Positions 1 through 11,659 are shown, numbered from the stretch's first letter. The stretch: 64,000 nt of DNA from Pseudidiomarina taiwanensis (GCF_003987435.1 NZ_PIQG01000001.1:434001-498000), one strand, 5' to 3'. Made by a program: numbers and translations. The notes: generated from the letters alone by a model not told the origin.

Positions 1-82
1 TTTCAAGTTCTACCCGAAACATGGTATTTGGCAAGGTTTCTAACACCGTACCTTGCATTTCAATACTGTCTTCTTTTGCCAT
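1..82 (-). CDS. infA: Translation initiation factor IF-1 (partial, 3' end outside window)
   Basis: Only the first 27 codons are inside the window. The reverse strand from position 82 reads MAKEDSIEMQGTVLETLPNT and continues MFRVELE, the signature N-terminus of IF-1, the small OB-fold factor that occupies the ribosomal A site during initiation. A GAGGAA Shine-Dalgarno lies about 6 nt before the ATG. It follows aat on the same strand after a 62-bp gap that holds a TAGAAT-like -10 (complement of 126-131), so it may have its own promoter. The infA/aat adjacency is the same as in E. coli. The truncation is a window edge, not a biological break. Confidence 0.93.
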   Translation of the reverse strand, partial: MAKEDSIEMQGTVLETLPNTMFRVELE

Positions 83-144
83 TCAATTCCTCGGTTTGAT
101 CTGTGACGACGAAAAAGTGGCCTGAATTCTAGCGGTTTTCACGC

Positions 145-852
145 TTAAATGCCAATACTTAGCGTTTTTAACTGCCAAAAAGCTCGTAATGATTCTGATT
201 CAGCTGTGTTGAGATGCTCTAAGAAGCTATTTCGTGGCATTTCGATTGCGCCTAAACGGGCTAAATGGGGGTTCATAATTTGCCCGTCAAGCAAGCGTCC
301 ACCGGCCTTAAAAAATTGCACTGCGAACTGTTGTAATAACAATTTTGAGGCGTTTGTTTCGAGGTGAAACATACTTTCCGCAGAAAAGCAGCTCGCCACC
401 CGGACACCGTACATTCCTGCAACTAATTGCTGCTGCTCGTTCCAGAGTTCCACTGAGCAGGCGCGCTGTTGTTGGTACAGACGGGTATAGGCCAAGACCA
501 TTTCCGGGTGAATCCAGACGCCTTGGTGCCGATGAATTTTACGGCAAAGGTCGACGACACGCGGAAAAGCCTGATTAAGTGTCAGTCGATAGTGCTGACA
601 CTTAACGGTATGGCGGCGCATGCTGCGGCTAATGTGCAGACTATCTGGGGTAAACACCGCACGCGGGTCGGGGCTCCACCAAAGGATTGGCTCGCCGGCT
701 TGATACCAGGGGAAAATACCATTTTGATAGGCCTCAAATAGGCGTTGTGGCTGCAGATCGCCACCTATTGCAAGGAGACCGTTGGGATCGTTTAAAGCAC
801 AATCAGGCGCCGGAAAACCATCTTCCACGGCGCCTAATTGAGTGAGCTGCAT
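145..852 (-). CDS. aat: Leucyl/phenylalanyl-tRNA--protein transferase
   Basis: A 235-residue protein of normal family length. It transfers Leu or Phe from aminoacyl-tRNA to the N-terminus of proteins starting with Arg or Lys, creating N-degrons for ClpAP via ClpS. The N-terminal AIGGDLQPQRL and GIFPWYQ, followed by WWSPDPRAVF, are the family signature; the C-terminal half carries the GNAT-like fold region with SAESMFH. It starts 4 bp downstream of the trxB stop, so both are probably cotranscribed from the trxB side. The initial ATG matches the family N-terminus (MQLTQLG). Confidence 0.96.
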   Translation of the reverse strand: MQLTQLGAVEDGFPAPDCALNDPNGLLAIGGDLQPQRLFEAYQNGIFPWYQAGEPILWWSPDPRAVFTPDSLHISRSMRRHTVKCQHYRLTLNQAFPRVVDLCRKIHRHQGVWIHPEMVLAYTRLYQQQRACSVELWNEQQQLVAGMYGVRVASCFSAESMFHLETNASKLLLQQFAVQFFKAGGRLLDGQIMNPHLARLGAIEMPRNSFLEHLNTAESESLRAFWQLKTLSIGI

Positions 853-856
853 GAAG

Positions 857-1858
<1,002 letters not shown>

Positions 1859-1893
1859 TCATGAGTTTAAAGGCTTGCGCGCCGCAAAACAAC

Positions 1894-3021
1894 TTAGCTT
1901 TGGATCGCCGACAACGGGTCAAGATAATCCAAACCGAGTGTTGCACCGAGGTCATCATGCACTGCTTTATAGGTAATTTTACCTTTGTGCATATTAAGGC
2001 CATTGAGCAAGTGTGGATCATTTTGCAATGCTGCCAACCCCTTATTCGCAAGTGCTAGACCAAATGGTAAGGTTGCGTTGTTCAAAGCCATGGTCGAGGT
2101 GCGCGCAACGCCACCTGGCATATTGGCGACACAATAATGGATGACATCGTCGACTACATAAGTTGGATCTTGATGGGTGGTCGCTTTTGACGTTTCAAAA
2201 CAGCCGCCTTGGTCGATTGCGACGTCGACTAATACTGAGCCCGGCTTCATATTACGAATGTGCTCACGGGTTAATAGCTTCGGTGCCGCTGCCCCTGGAA
2301 TAAGCACTGCACCGACGACCAAATCCGCTTCGCGTGATAGGCGGTCGATGGCATCTTCGGTCGAATACAGAGTCTTAACGCGACCACCGAATAAATCATC
2401 GAGCTGACGCAAACGCGGCAGTGAGCGATCAAGGATGGTCACATCCGCACCAAGACCAACCGCCATTTTGGCCGCTTGAGTGCCAACCACACCGCCACCA
2501 ATGATTAAGACTTTACCTGGCTCTACGCCCGGTACACCCCCAAGTAAGGTGCCACTGCCACCGCGAACTTTTTCGAGGTTGTGGGCGCCGGCTTGGATTG
2601 ACATACGGCCAGCTACTTCACTCATCGGCGCCAGTAGCGGTAAACCGCCATTGCGATCCGTGACCGTCTCATAGGCAATCGCCGTTACGCCAGACTCAGC
2701 TAATAAGCGCGTTTGAGTCGGGTCTGGAGCTAAATGTAAGTAGGTATAAAGAATTTGTCCTTCACGTAATTGCTTACATTCGTCGGGTTGTGGCTCTTTA
2801 ACTTTTACAATCATGTCGGCCCGCGCAAAGATTTCCGCTGGATCATCGACAATTTCTGCACCCGCGGCAATGTAGTCTTCATTGGTGAAGCCAATTGCAG
2901 CGCCGCCGTCAGTTTGAACGATCACACTGTGACCATGTGCAACATACTCACGCACAGCAGCAGGGGTCAGACCAATGCGATACTCGTGATTTTTAATTTC
3001 CTTTGGCACACCGATTAACAT
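1894..3021 (-). CDS. ald: Alanine dehydrogenase
   Basis: A 375-residue enzyme that interconverts L-alanine and pyruvate plus ammonia with NAD+. The N-terminus [20 protein letters not shown] is diagnostic. Catalytic lysine and histidine are visible at K75 (IVKVKEP) and H96 (YLHLAPD), and the Rossmann motif [12 protein letters not shown] lies near residues 172-183. It is divergent from an Lrp-family regulator 134 bp away, which suggests direct control by that regulator (inference). It supports growth on alanine, consistent with the alanine:Na+ symporter elsewhere in the window. Confidence 0.96.
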   Translation of the reverse strand: MLIGVPKEIKNHEYRIGLTPAAVREYVAHGHSVIVQTDGGAAIGFTNEDYIAAGAEIVDDPAEIFARADMIVKVKEPQPDECKQLREGQILYTYLHLAPDPTQTRLLAESGVTAIAYETVTDRNGGLPLLAPMSEVAGRMSIQAGAHNLEKVRGGSGTLLGGVPGVEPGKVLIIGGGVVGTQAAKMAVGLGADVTILDRSLPRLRQLDDLFGGRVKTLYSTEDAIDRLSREADLVVGAVLIPGAAAPKLLTREHIRNMKPGSVLVDVAIDQGGCFETSKATTHQDPTYVVDDVIHYCVANMPGGVARTSTMALNNATLPFGLALANKGLAALQNDPHLLNGLNMHKGKITYKAVHDDLGATLGLDYLDPLSAIQS

Positions 3022-3063
3022 AACTAAGCTCCGAACCGTTTCTCGTTAGAAAATATGCTGCGC

Positions 3064-3069
3064 ATTATA
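3064..3069 (-). promoter_or_regulatory. Putative -10 element of the ald promoter
   Basis: The reverse strand reads a perfect TATAAT here, 43 bp before the ald ATG, in the 134-bp AT-rich divergent region between ald and lrp. No good -35 is visible at 16-18 bp, which would fit an activator-dependent promoter. Lrp/AldR-type activation is a guess from the divergent arrangement. Confidence 0.45.
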
Positions 3070-3155
3070 GTGGAACATAAATTGTGTTTCTCACTTAATT
3101 CGATTTGCTTTATAGTTAAATGTATCGCATTTCTGCATTACCGTAGGGGAAAACA

Positions 3156-3641
3156 TTGTTTTTAGGTTCAGCAAGCGAAAAAGTCACTATTGACAGGTTA
3201 GATAGGAAGATAATTCAGCGCTTACAACAAGACGGTCGCATTGCTAATGTCGCTTTAGCACGGGCGGTGGGGCTTAGCCCCACGGCTTGCGCAGAGCGGG
3301 TTAAGCGGCTCGAAAAAGCCGGCGTCATTATCGGCTATCAAGCGCGTATCGATCCGAATAAAATTGGCCCAAACTTGCTGGTGTTTGTCGAAATCACCTT
3401 AAGCCGAAAATCATCTGACGTATTCGCTGAATTTGGCGATGCTGTGCGGAAAACCCCAGAAATTCTTGAATGCCACTTAGTCGCCGGAGATTTCGATTTT
3501 TTGCTGAAAGCTCGAGTCGGCGATATGCCCTCGTATCGAAAGTTACTTGGCGAGACGATTTTGATGATGCCAGGGGTGAATGAATCACGCACTTATGTGG
3601 TGATGGAGCAAATTAAGCAAGAGACTCGAGTGCAGCTTTAA
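3156..3641 (+). CDS. lrp: Lrp/AsnC-family transcriptional regulator (Lrp)
   Basis: A 161-residue protein with an N-terminal winged HTH (LDRKIIQRLQQDGRIANV, then GLSPTACAERVKRLE) and a C-terminal ligand-binding RAM domain (LLVFVEITL, HLVAGDFDFLLKARV, LLGETILMMPGV). The match to E. coli Lrp is strong along the whole length, and the downstream order ftsK-lolA-rarA-serS is the same. The start is TTG: there is no in-frame ATG before the HTH, and a TAGGGG Shine-Dalgarno ends 6 nt upstream. The divergent ald suggests alanine catabolism is one target. Both a global Lrp and a local AldR role are possible. Confidence 0.9.
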   Translation: MFLGSASEKVTIDRLDRKIIQRLQQDGRIANVALARAVGLSPTACAERVKRLEKAGVIIGYQARIDPNKIGPNLLVFVEITLSRKSSDVFAEFGDAVRKTPEILECHLVAGDFDFLLKARVGDMPSYRKLLGETILMMPGVNESRTYVVMEQIKQETRVQL

Positions 3642-3670
3642 AGCACACTTGTTAAAGTGATGATAAAGTG

Positions 3671-3699
3671 CTGATAATCACCTGTTTTAAGGCTACAAT
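3671..3699 (+). promoter_or_regulatory. Putative sigma-70 promoter of ftsK
   Basis: CTGATA (3671-3676) and TACAAT (3694-3699) are separated by 17 bp in the 96-bp gap between lrp and ftsK. The match is moderate (4/6 and 5/6). No LexA-type palindrome was seen here, unlike the known damage-inducible ftsK promoter of E. coli. Confidence 0.4.
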
Positions 3700-3737
3700 G
3701 AGCCATCATAATAACGATAAAAGCGAACGGAGATGAG

Positions 3738-6149
3738 ATGAGCGGTGTGCAACGCGTGTTAGAGGTCGGCCTCATTTTATGCGGGGCGTTTGCCGTATTT
3801 TTGTTTCTAGCACTCGCTAGTTTCAGTCCTGCTGATCCAAGTTGGTCACAAACTGGCTATGAGGGCACCATCGAAAATGCTGCAGGCGCAATTGGTGCGT
3901 GGTTTGCAGATGCGCTACTGTTCGCTTTTGGTTTTGTCGCTTACCTGATTCCATTCGGTCTTGCTGGGCTTGGCTATATGTTATTCCGGCAACCGCACAA
4001 ATTGCTTGAGCTTGATTACCTCGCTGTTGGACTGCGCCTGATTGGTCTGGTGTTAACTCTTGTTGGCGCCTCGGCATTGGCATCGCTTAATTTTGCGCCG
4101 ATATACTCTTTCTCAGCCGGTGGCGTCGTCGGTGATGTGATTAGCTTATCACTGTTGCCGTATTTCAACCTGATCGGTACAACGCTATTGCTGCTCACTT
4201 TTCTCTGCACCGGCTTAACTTTGGTGACGGGGATTTCTTGGGTGCAAGTAGCGGATAGTTTGGGGGCTGTGACGATCGCCTTGACCCTTTGGAAAGTGCG
4301 CCAAGTGAAACGCTTTATTGCATGGTGGCAGGCCGACAAACATGAGCCGGAAGGGCAGCCTCAAGTTGCTCCGCAAGCTGACAGTGAAAAACCGCAGCGT
4401 AAATTGTTCAAACGTAAGCTAAAGCAAGTCGAACCTGAATCAGCAAGCAGCACTGAATCATTGTTCGCTGACGAGCGTGAGCCAGAGCTCGGTGATTTAG
4501 GCGCGTTAGATGCAGTCGATGATGAGCCGGCTTCAGCAGCCAAACCAAGCTCGCCGCCTGCTCCAAAAGCCAAAGCTCCCCTTGATGCAGATGCTAAACT
4601 GGCGCGTTATCGTCCGAGTAGTCCGCAACTTAGCGAAGGCGATGAAGATACGCCGCTTGAGCCATTCCCATCACTGAGCTTGCTCGACCGACCTAATCGT
4701 AAAGAGAACCCATTAAGTGCCGAAGAGCTCCAGCAAATCAGTGATACGGTAGAAGCGGTTTTGCTTGACTTCGGTGTGCAAGTTAAGGTTGCCAATGTCC
4801 AGCCTGGGCCGGTGGTAACTCGCTTTGAGCTTGACCTTGCGCCGGGTGTGAAGGTCTCCAAAATTTCAAATTTGGATAAAGATATCGCGCGTTCGCTGTC
4901 GGCGATTTCGGTGCGGGTGGTTGAGGTCATTCCCGGTAAATCTTATGTCGGCCTTGAACTGCCGAATAAAAACCGAGAAACCGTCTATTTCAGCGAAGTG
5001 ATCAGCTGTGATGCCTTCCAGCAAAGCCAATCGGCGCTCACTATGGTGTTGGGTAAAGGGATTTCAGGCCAACCTGTGGTGGTTGATTTGGCTAAAATGC
5101 CGCACTTATTGGTGGCAGGGACGACGGGTTCGGGTAAATCTGTCGGGGTCAACGTGATGATCTTAAGCTTGCTTTATAAGAGCACGCCAGAAGATGTTCG
5201 CTTGATTATGATTGACCCCAAAATGCTCGAGTTATCGGTCTATGAAGGTATCCCTCATTTGTTGACTGAAGTGGTCACGGATATGAAAGATGCCGCCAAT
5301 GCGCTGCGTTGGTGTGTTGGTGAAATGGAACGTCGTTACAAGTTGATGTCTGCACTTGGGGTGCGCAACCTAAAAGGCTATAACGCGAAAATTAAAGAAG
5401 CCGAAGAGAGTGGTGAGCCGCTGCGCGATCCGATCTGGACGCCAGGTGACTCGATGGATGAAATGCCGCCGGTACTGGAAAAACTGCCGAGTATCGTGGT
5501 GGTGATTGATGAATTTGCTGACATGATGATGATTGTCGGCAAGAAAGTTGAAGAACTTATTGCACGGATTGCGCAAAAAGCTCGGGCTGCCGGAATTCAT
5601 CTAGTCTTGGCAACACAGCGGCCATCCGTGGATGTGATTACCGGTTTGATTAAAGCCAACATTCCGACGCGCATTGCGTTTCAGGTGCAATCAAAAATCG
5701 ACTCGCGGACGATTCTGGATCAACCCGGCGCGGATCAGTTACTTGGTCAAGGGGATATGTTGTATCTGCCGCCCGGTAGCGGAGTACCGACGCGGGTACA
5801 CGGCGCCTTTGTCGATGACCACGAAGTTCATAAAGTGGTCGCAGATTGGAAACGCCGTGGCAAACCTAATTACCTTGATGAAATCCTTAAAGGTGACATG
5901 ACTGAAGAATCGCTGTTGCCAGGTGAGCAAATGGAAGGTGATGAAGAATCTGATCCTTTGTACGATGAAGCGGTGCAGTTTGTGACTGAAACACGGCGGG
6001 TATCGGTATCGAGCGTCCAGCGTAAATTCAGAATTGGTTACAATCGCGCGGCGCGGATTGTGGAACAAATGGAGATGAGTGGGGTCGTTAGTCAAGCGGG
6101 CCACAATGGCCAACGCGAAGTTTTGGCGCCGAAACCACCAAGGGAGTAA
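3738..6149 (+). CDS. ftsK: DNA translocase FtsK
   Basis: An 803-residue septal DNA pump that moves chromosome termini and activates XerCD at dif. The N-terminus has about four membrane segments (residues ~10-180), then a short charged linker rich in Pro, Glu and Lys (~200-330). The RecA-like motor follows, with Walker A GTTGSGKS (461-468) and Walker [10 protein letters not shown] (D591/E592), and then a C-terminal winged-helix gamma domain ([18 protein letters not shown]) that reads KOPS. The linker is far shorter than in the 1329-residue E. coli protein, as is usual outside enterics. lolA follows 6 bp downstream. Confidence 0.97.
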   Translation: MSGVQRVLEVGLILCGAFAVFLFLALASFSPADPSWSQTGYEGTIENAAGAIGAWFADALLFAFGFVAYLIPFGLAGLGYMLFRQPHKLLELDYLAVGLRLIGLVLTLVGASALASLNFAPIYSFSAGGVVGDVISLSLLPYFNLIGTTLLLLTFLCTGLTLVTGISWVQVADSLGAVTIALTLWKVRQVKRFIAWWQADKHEPEGQPQVAPQADSEKPQRKLFKRKLKQVEPESASSTESLFADEREPELGDLGALDAVDDEPASAAKPSSPPAPKAKAPLDADAKLARYRPSSPQLSEGDEDTPLEPFPSLSLLDRPNRKENPLSAEELQQISDTVEAVLLDFGVQVKVANVQPGPVVTRFELDLAPGVKVSKISNLDKDIARSLSAISVRVVEVIPGKSYVGLELPNKNRETVYFSEVISCDAFQQSQSALTMVLGKGISGQPVVVDLAKMPHLLVAGTTGSGKSVGVNVMILSLLYKSTPEDVRLIMIDPKMLELSVYEGIPHLLTEVVTDMKDAANALRWCVGEMERRYKLMSALGVRNLKGYNAKIKEAEESGEPLRDPIWTPGDSMDEMPPVLEKLPSIVVVIDEFADMMMIVGKKVEELIARIAQKARAAGIHLVLATQRPSVDVITGLIKANIPTRIAFQVQSKIDSRTILDQPGADQLLGQGDMLYLPPGSGVPTRVHGAFVDDHEVHKVVADWKRRGKPNYLDEILKGDMTEESLLPGEQMEGDEESDPLYDEAVQFVTETRRVSVSSVQRKFRIGYNRAARIVEQMEMSGVVSQAGHNGQREVLAPKPPRE

Positions 6150-6155
6150 TTCAAA

Positions 6156-6800
6156 ATGTCGTTAGCGCGAATGCTCATTGTAATTGTCTGCTTGAGCTAT
6201 GTGAGCATAAGCTGGAGCGATGCGCATGCTGAAGAAAACGCAAAAGCGCAACTACTCGAGCTATTGGCTCCTTATAAACAGTTATCTGCGCAATTTCAGC
6301 AAGTTGTAGTCGATCGCAATGGTGAGCAAGTGCAGCAGTTAGAAGGCTCGTTACACGCTGCCCGCCCAGCCAAGCTCTACTGGGAAACGCTTGCACCGGA
6401 TGAATCTGTGTTAGTCGCTGATGGTGAGACGATTTGGTATTACAACCCATTTGTCGAACAGGTCAGTATCTACTCGCAACAAGAGTCACTGCAACAAAGT
6501 CCATTTTTACTGTTATTTGATCCGACCTCGCCACAATGGCAAAACTACAGCGTGGAACAGGATGAGGGACGCTATTGGATTATCGGGCAGGACGCCGCTG
6601 TCGGTCAGCGAATTGCCGTGCAGTTTAATTCGCAACAACAGCTGAGCGCTGTGGTCGTGGACGATGGCCAGGGTCAGGTAAGTACCATTTCGCTGACTGA
6701 TATTGACTCCAATATCACCCATGCTGATGGTTTTTTCCAATTCACGCCACCTGCAGGAACCTTTATCGATGACCAGCGCGGTGACCGTGACGCACGCTGA
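6156..6800 (+). CDS. lolA: Outer-membrane lipoprotein carrier protein LolA
   Basis: A 214-residue periplasmic chaperone that shuttles lipoproteins from LolCDE to LolB. It has an N-terminal signal peptide (hydrophobic core MLIVIVCLSYVSISW, likely cleavage after AHA near residue 25). The LolA fold features SAQFQQVVVDRNGEQVQ, GSLHAARPAKLYWET and DGETIWYYNPFVEQVS are clear. It starts 6 bp after ftsK and its 3' end overlaps the chosen rarA start by 32 bp, indicating translational coupling in the lrp-ftsK-lolA-rarA-crcB-serS run. Confidence 0.95.
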   Translation: MSLARMLIVIVCLSYVSISWSDAHAEENAKAQLLELLAPYKQLSAQFQQVVVDRNGEQVQQLEGSLHAARPAKLYWETLAPDESVLVADGETIWYYNPFVEQVSIYSQQESLQQSPFLLLFDPTSPQWQNYSVEQDEGRYWIIGQDAAVGQRIAVQFNSQQQLSAVVVDDGQGQVSTISLTDIDSNITHADGFFQFTPPAGTFIDDQRGDRDAR

Positions 6801-8124
6801 TTTATTTGCAGAGCCTCAGTATCGGCCGTTAGCCGACCGGATGCGCCCGCAGCAATTAAGTGAGTACTGCGGGCAACAGCACCTTCTCGGCGCTGGGCGT
6901 CCGCTGTACCAGGCGGTAACCCAACAACAACTGCATTCAATGATACTGTGGGGGCCGCCAGGCACCGGTAAAACCACGCTAGCGCGACTACTGTGTGCCG
7001 GTGTGAACGCTCAATTTGTCACCTTAAGTGCGGTGACAAGTGGCGTTAAAGAGATTCGCCAAGCTATTCAAGAAGCCCAACAATTACGCGAAAAAGGGCG
7101 ACAAACGGTGTTATTTATTGACGAGGTACACCGTTTTAATAAATCACAGCAAGATGCCTTTTTGCCCCACATCGAAGATGGCACCATCATTTTTATTGGT
7201 GCGACCACGGAAAACCCAGCCTTTGAAGTGAATCGGGCACTGTTATCACGGGCCCGTGCGTATCGATTGGAATCTCTTGCTGATACGGATATTTTGCGTT
7301 TGCTCGAGCGCGCTTTGACTGACTCTGAGAATGGTCTGGGGCGGCTTAATCTTGATTTTAGCGCCGAGGCGAAAGAACTATTGGTAAAATATGCCGGTGG
7401 GGATGCGCGGCGAGCACTCAGTTTACTCGAAATCGTCAGTGAAGGGCGCAATGATACTCAGGTCAGTGCGGCGGATTTGCAGGCGGTCGTGAGCGAGCGC
7501 CAGTTGGCGTTTGATAAGGGTGGAGACGTCTTTTACGACATTCTCTCGGCATTTCATAAATCGATTCGCGGCTCGAGCGTCGATGGAGGGCTGTATTGGT
7601 ATGCACGGGTGTTACAGGCAGGTGGTGACCCCTTGGTGATCGCGCGCAGACTATTGGCGATTGCTTCGGAGGATATTGGCCTAGCTGACCCGCAAGCATT
7701 ACAAGTCTGTTTGAATGCGTGGGATTATTTTCATCGACTCGGTCCTGCTGAGGGCGAGCGAGCTATAGCCGAAGCCGTGGTCTATTGTGCCTTAGCCCCG
7801 AAAAGCAATGCTTTGTACCAGGCCTTTAAGAGCGCTAAAAAGTTAGCCGCTGACTACCCTGATGCTGAGGTTCCTCATCATTTGCGAAATGCACCGACAG
7901 CGGTGCATAAAGAGCAAGGCTACGGCGCTGATTATCGTTATGCCCACGATTATCCCAATCATTATGTTGCCGGCGAGCGTTATCTGCCAAGTCAGATTAA
8001 ACCCGCTGAAACGGGGTTATATCAGCCTTCTGAACGCGGTTACGAGAAACGCTATCAAGAAAAATTAAGTTGGTTAGCAGAGCTTGATCGCAGCAGTGGT
8101 TGGCAGCGAGGTGATGATGAGTAA
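6769..8124 (+). CDS. rarA: Replication-associated recombination protein A (AAA+ ATPase)
   Basis: A 451-residue clamp-loader-like AAA+ protein acting at stalled forks (RarA/MgsA, related to WRNIP1). Walker A GPPGTGKT is at residues 62-69 and Walker B FIDEVHRF at D118/E119, followed by sensor-1 IGATTENP and the C-terminal tetramerisation domain (HKSIRGSSVDGGLYWYAR). The ATG at 6769 was chosen over an upstream in-frame ATG at 6703 because an AGGA Shine-Dalgarno sits 8 nt before it and the 22 extra residues would be the lolA frame-shifted tail, not family sequence. It overlaps lolA by 32 bp. Confidence 0.95.
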   Translation: MTSAVTVTHADLFAEPQYRPLADRMRPQQLSEYCGQQHLLGAGRPLYQAVTQQQLHSMILWGPPGTGKTTLARLLCAGVNAQFVTLSAVTSGVKEIRQAIQEAQQLREKGRQTVLFIDEVHRFNKSQQDAFLPHIEDGTIIFIGATTENPAFEVNRALLSRARAYRLESLADTDILRLLERALTDSENGLGRLNLDFSAEAKELLVKYAGGDARRALSLLEIVSEGRNDTQVSAADLQAVVSERQLAFDKGGDVFYDILSAFHKSIRGSSVDGGLYWYARVLQAGGDPLVIARRLLAIASEDIGLADPQALQVCLNAWDYFHRLGPAEGERAIAEAVVYCALAPKSNALYQAFKSAKKLAADYPDAEVPHHLRNAPTAVHKEQGYGADYRYAHDYPNHYVAGERYLPSQIKPAETGLYQPSERGYEKRYQEKLSWLAELDRSSGWQRGDDE

Positions 8125-8491
8125 CTTAATATGGGTCGCTTTGGGCGGCGCACTTGGCGCTGTTGGTCGCTATTTAGTCGGGAAGTTTTTTGCCACCGAT
8201 GCAGTGATGGGATTTCCTTTCGCCACCTTAATCGTTAACATAGTAGGGTGTTTCGCCTTGGCGTTCTTATACGCGCACTTATTGACCGCGACCGGCCAGC
8301 AACAGCAACACTGGTTGTTCTTAGGAGTCGGCTTGATTGGCGCTTTCACCACCTTTTCGACGTTTTCTCTCGAATTTGTTCTGTTGGCGCAACAAGGTGA
8401 ATTTATTAAAGCTGCGAGCTACGCTAGCTTAAGTTTTATTGGATGTTTGTTGGCCACCGTCAGTGGCTTATGGCTTAAAGCAAATATATAA
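8117..8491 (+). CDS. crcB: Fluoride ion channel CrcB/Fluc
   Basis: A 124-residue inner-membrane protein with four predicted helices. It exports fluoride as a dual-topology dimer. Motifs GGALGAVGRY at the N-terminus and GAFTTFSTFSLE in the third helix are diagnostic. The second of two adjacent ATGs (8117) was preferred because a CGAGG Shine-Dalgarno is then 5-8 nt upstream. The start lies inside the rarA stop region (8-bp overlap), so expression is coupled to rarA and there is no room for a fluoride riboswitch leader. Confidence 0.93.
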   Translation: MSNLIWVALGGALGAVGRYLVGKFFATDAVMGFPFATLIVNIVGCFALAFLYAHLLTATGQQQQHWLFLGVGLIGAFTTFSTFSLEFVLLAQQGEFIKAASYASLSFIGCLLATVSGLWLKANI

Positions 8492-9802
<1,311 letters not shown>

Positions 9803-9809
9803 GCTGTCA

Positions 9810-10139
9810 TTAAATGCATTTAGCCGGTTTAGGTAAACCGGCTATACGCGTAGCTTGTTTGGCTGGCCCTTTCGGAAACAGCTGATATAGGTAAATACTG
9901 CGCGCTTTATCCGCTCCCAGTTTTTGTCCAATCGCTTTGGTCAAGACGCGCATGGCCGGGCTGGTATCGTAGGTTTGATAGAACTCACGGACAAACCAAA
10001 CAACTTCCCAATGTTCAGGCGTTAACTCAATCCCTTCTAACTCCGCAATATACTCGGCTAACTCGGGCGACCACTCATTAACGTCAGCTAAATATTCATG
10101 CTTATCGGTCGCGTAGCTGCGGCCATTGAATTCAAACAT
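9810..10139 (-). CDS. tusE: Sulfurtransferase TusE (DsrC family)
   Basis: A 109-residue sulfur relay protein that takes persulfide from TusBCD and hands it to MnmA for tRNA 2-thiouridine. It shows the family core [20 protein letters not shown] and ends GLPKPAKCI, with the essential cysteine as the penultimate residue (C108). The start at 10139 ([12 protein letters not shown]) was chosen over a longer in-frame start at 10214 because it matches the DsrC/TusE N-terminus; the extension would run inside tusC. It overlaps the tusC 3' end by 8 bp. Confidence 0.93.
   Translation of the reverse strand: MFEFNGRSYATDKHEYLADVNEWSPELAEYIAELEGIELTPEHWEVVWFVREFYQTYDTSPAMRVLTKAIGQKLGADKARSIYLYQLFPKGPAKQATRIAGLPKPAKCI
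9821..9844. repeat. Perfect inverted repeat between serS and inside the tusE tail
   Basis: Two 11-bp arms (TAGCCGGTTTA and its exact reverse complement) flank a GG centre, so the hairpin would have a 10-bp stem with a 4-nt loop. It starts 18 nt after the serS stop, yet lies inside the last codons of convergent tusE, where it encodes the conserved GLPKPA tail. There is no T-run on either strand, so a 3'-end stabilising or Rho-assisted terminator role is more likely than a classic intrinsic terminator. Confidence 0.7.
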
Positions 10140-10503
10140 CTGCCAGCCTCGTGCTGTCGTCAGGGTTAAAATGAAGAATCTTATTAAATTGCGCGAGCCG
10201 TTGCACAAGGGCATTGCTACTTATTTGCTCAACCGGAATGATCCATTCGCTAGCAGGAATAAGTTCCAAATCATGCACAACCCATGGGGTAGGCGCATCA
10301 TATAACTCAAGTAACTGGTAGCGTTTCTGCAGTGACTTACCGTGCCGAAGCTGGTCACAACCAACGCGTAGATGGTCAATTGCATCAACGCAGAGCACCA
10401 GCTGTGGCTCAAGATCGAGGCTCACCCAACTTAATAGCATATCTTGGCCGTACCAGGCTTGGCGATGGCTCGCTGAAGCGGTTTGAATAATTGCGATTGT
10501 CAT
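10132..10503 (-). CDS. tusC: Sulfurtransferase complex subunit TusC (DsrF-like)
   Basis: A 123-residue DsrE/F-fold protein. The similarity to TusC lies mainly in [15 protein letters not shown] and the C-terminal [12 protein letters not shown], matching the FKLLGLYD and YDVILRF regions of E. coli TusC. The central region is divergent. It overlaps tusD by one base (TGATG) and tusE by 8 bp. No tusB-like gene occurs between it and tusE. It would act with TusD in the cytoplasmic sulfur relay for tRNA thiolation. Identity is moderate, so the subunit name leans on position. Confidence 0.72.
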   Translation of the reverse strand: MTIAIIQTASASHRQAWYGQDMLLSWVSLDLEPQLVLCVDAIDHLRVGCDQLRHGKSLQKRYQLLELYDAPTPWVVHDLELIPASEWIIPVEQISSNALVQRLAQFNKILHFNPDDSTRLADV

Positions 10504-10844
10504 CAGAACTCCACTAACTCATCGGCAGCAGAAGCGGCACTGACAAATTCGGTTAGACCGCTAAGTAAAAAGGGCGCTTTAACGTCACTTTCGGCGAGTT
10601 GAAAGTCTCGTTCAACGACTGTGCTACAGACTTCGAGTGAGAGCCCATGAAGCTGCGCAAATGCTTGCCATGCTTGACTACTCTTATGCTCAGGGTAGGC
10701 CAAGTGTGCAACTCCATCTGCATAAAAAAACACCATCCGAAGATGGTGCTTTTGGGCGAGTGCTGATTCAGCGTAAGCGAGAGCTTTGCTGCTTGCACCC
10801 GAGTTGCTATCGGGTGCACTGTTGATCAGCATCACAATCTCCAT
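10503..10844 (-). CDS. tusD: Sulfurtransferase complex subunit TusD (DsrE-like)
   Basis: A 113-residue DsrE-family protein. It aligns with E. coli TusD through ALAQKHHLRMVFFYADGV and retains the persulfide-carrying cysteine (C73 in SLEVCSTVV), plus FLLSGLTEFVSAA and the terminal ELVEF. Translation may start at the first ATG (10844), which matches the family N-terminus, or at the internal ATG 12 nt later, which has a GGAG at good spacing. It begins 6 bp after yccA. Confidence 0.85.
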   Translation of the reverse strand: MEIVMLINSAPDSNSGASSKALAYAESALAQKHHLRMVFFYADGVAHLAYPEHKSSQAWQAFAQLHGLSLEVCSTVVERDFQLAESDVKAPFLLSGLTEFVSAASAADELVEF

Positions 10845-10850
10845 AGCGGG

Positions 10851-11528
10851 TTACTCGTCACCGCCCGCGAATGCCATCAGCAAGTTGAGCAAACTTACGA
10901 AGATATTGTAAATCGAGACATACAAGGTGACGGTTGCGAGGATATAGTTTCGCTCGCCACCATGGATGATCGCGCTTGTTTGCATCAAGATTGCACCGGC
11001 TGAGAACAGTATAAACAGCGCTGACAGCGCCATTCCCAGTGCTGGCATGTTCAAGAACAGGTTAGCGATGAACAAGACAATCAGTGCCACAAAACCAGCC
11101 ATCATCATCCCGCCTAGGAACGACATATCTTTCTTGGTCGTTAGTACATAAGCTGATAACGCAAAGAAAATAAGGGCGGTGCCACCAAGCGCCATCGTAA
11201 TGATTTCAACGCCTTGTGGTCCAATAGCACTGATCATGCCAAGGATTGGACCGAGGGTGTACCCCATAAAACCAGTTAGCGCGAAGACGCTCACAAGGCC
11301 CATGCTTGAATTTGCTGTTTTATGAACGGCAAAGAGCAAGCCATAGAAACCAACTAAAGTGATAATAAGACCTGGATGAGGCCAGCCCATGGCTGCCGAT
11401 AAAAACGCAGTGAATGCACTAAAGCCTAACGTTAGGCCAAGTAGCATGTAGGTGTTGCGTAACACCTTGTTTGTTTGCAAGACCGATTCACTGGCTGCTT
11501 GAGCTGAAATATCTGCGGGTGAGCGCAT
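10851..11528 (-). CDS. yccA: Bax inhibitor-1 / YccA family membrane protein
   Basis: A 225-residue integral membrane protein with seven predicted helices of the TMBIM/BI-1 fold (TNKVLRNTYMLLGLTLGFSA at the N-terminus, YNIFVSLLNLLMAFAGG at the end). E. coli YccA is a substrate and modulator of the FtsH protease. The yccA-tus order resembles E. coli, where yccA neighbours tusE. An upstream GGAG Shine-Dalgarno is present 7 nt from the ATG. Exact physiological role cannot be read from sequence. Confidence 0.9.
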   Translation of the reverse strand: MRSPADISAQAASESVLQTNKVLRNTYMLLGLTLGFSAFTAFLSAAMGWPHPGLIITLVGFYGLLFAVHKTANSSMGLVSVFALTGFMGYTLGPILGMISAIGPQGVEIITMALGGTALIFFALSAYVLTTKKDMSFLGGMMMAGFVALIVLFIANLFLNMPALGMALSALFILFSAGAILMQTSAIIHGGERNYILATVTLYVSIYNIFVSLLNLLMAFAGGDE

Positions 11529-11659
11529 AGTAATCTCCGTGTTAATGAAACGTCTCTAGTCTATCCTATAAGTAGGTCTGTTAGGCAAGCATTTCAAGAC
11601 GAAAAACCGCCTAATTGCTTAAAATGACAGCAAACAAACGATTTGGTTTCATTTTTTAC

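Noticed and set aside
5739-6113. 124-codon minus-strand frame
   Set aside because: It is antisense to the conserved gamma domain of ftsK.
8050-8116. Fluoride riboswitch before crcB
   Set aside because: crcB overlaps rarA, leaving no untranslated leader.
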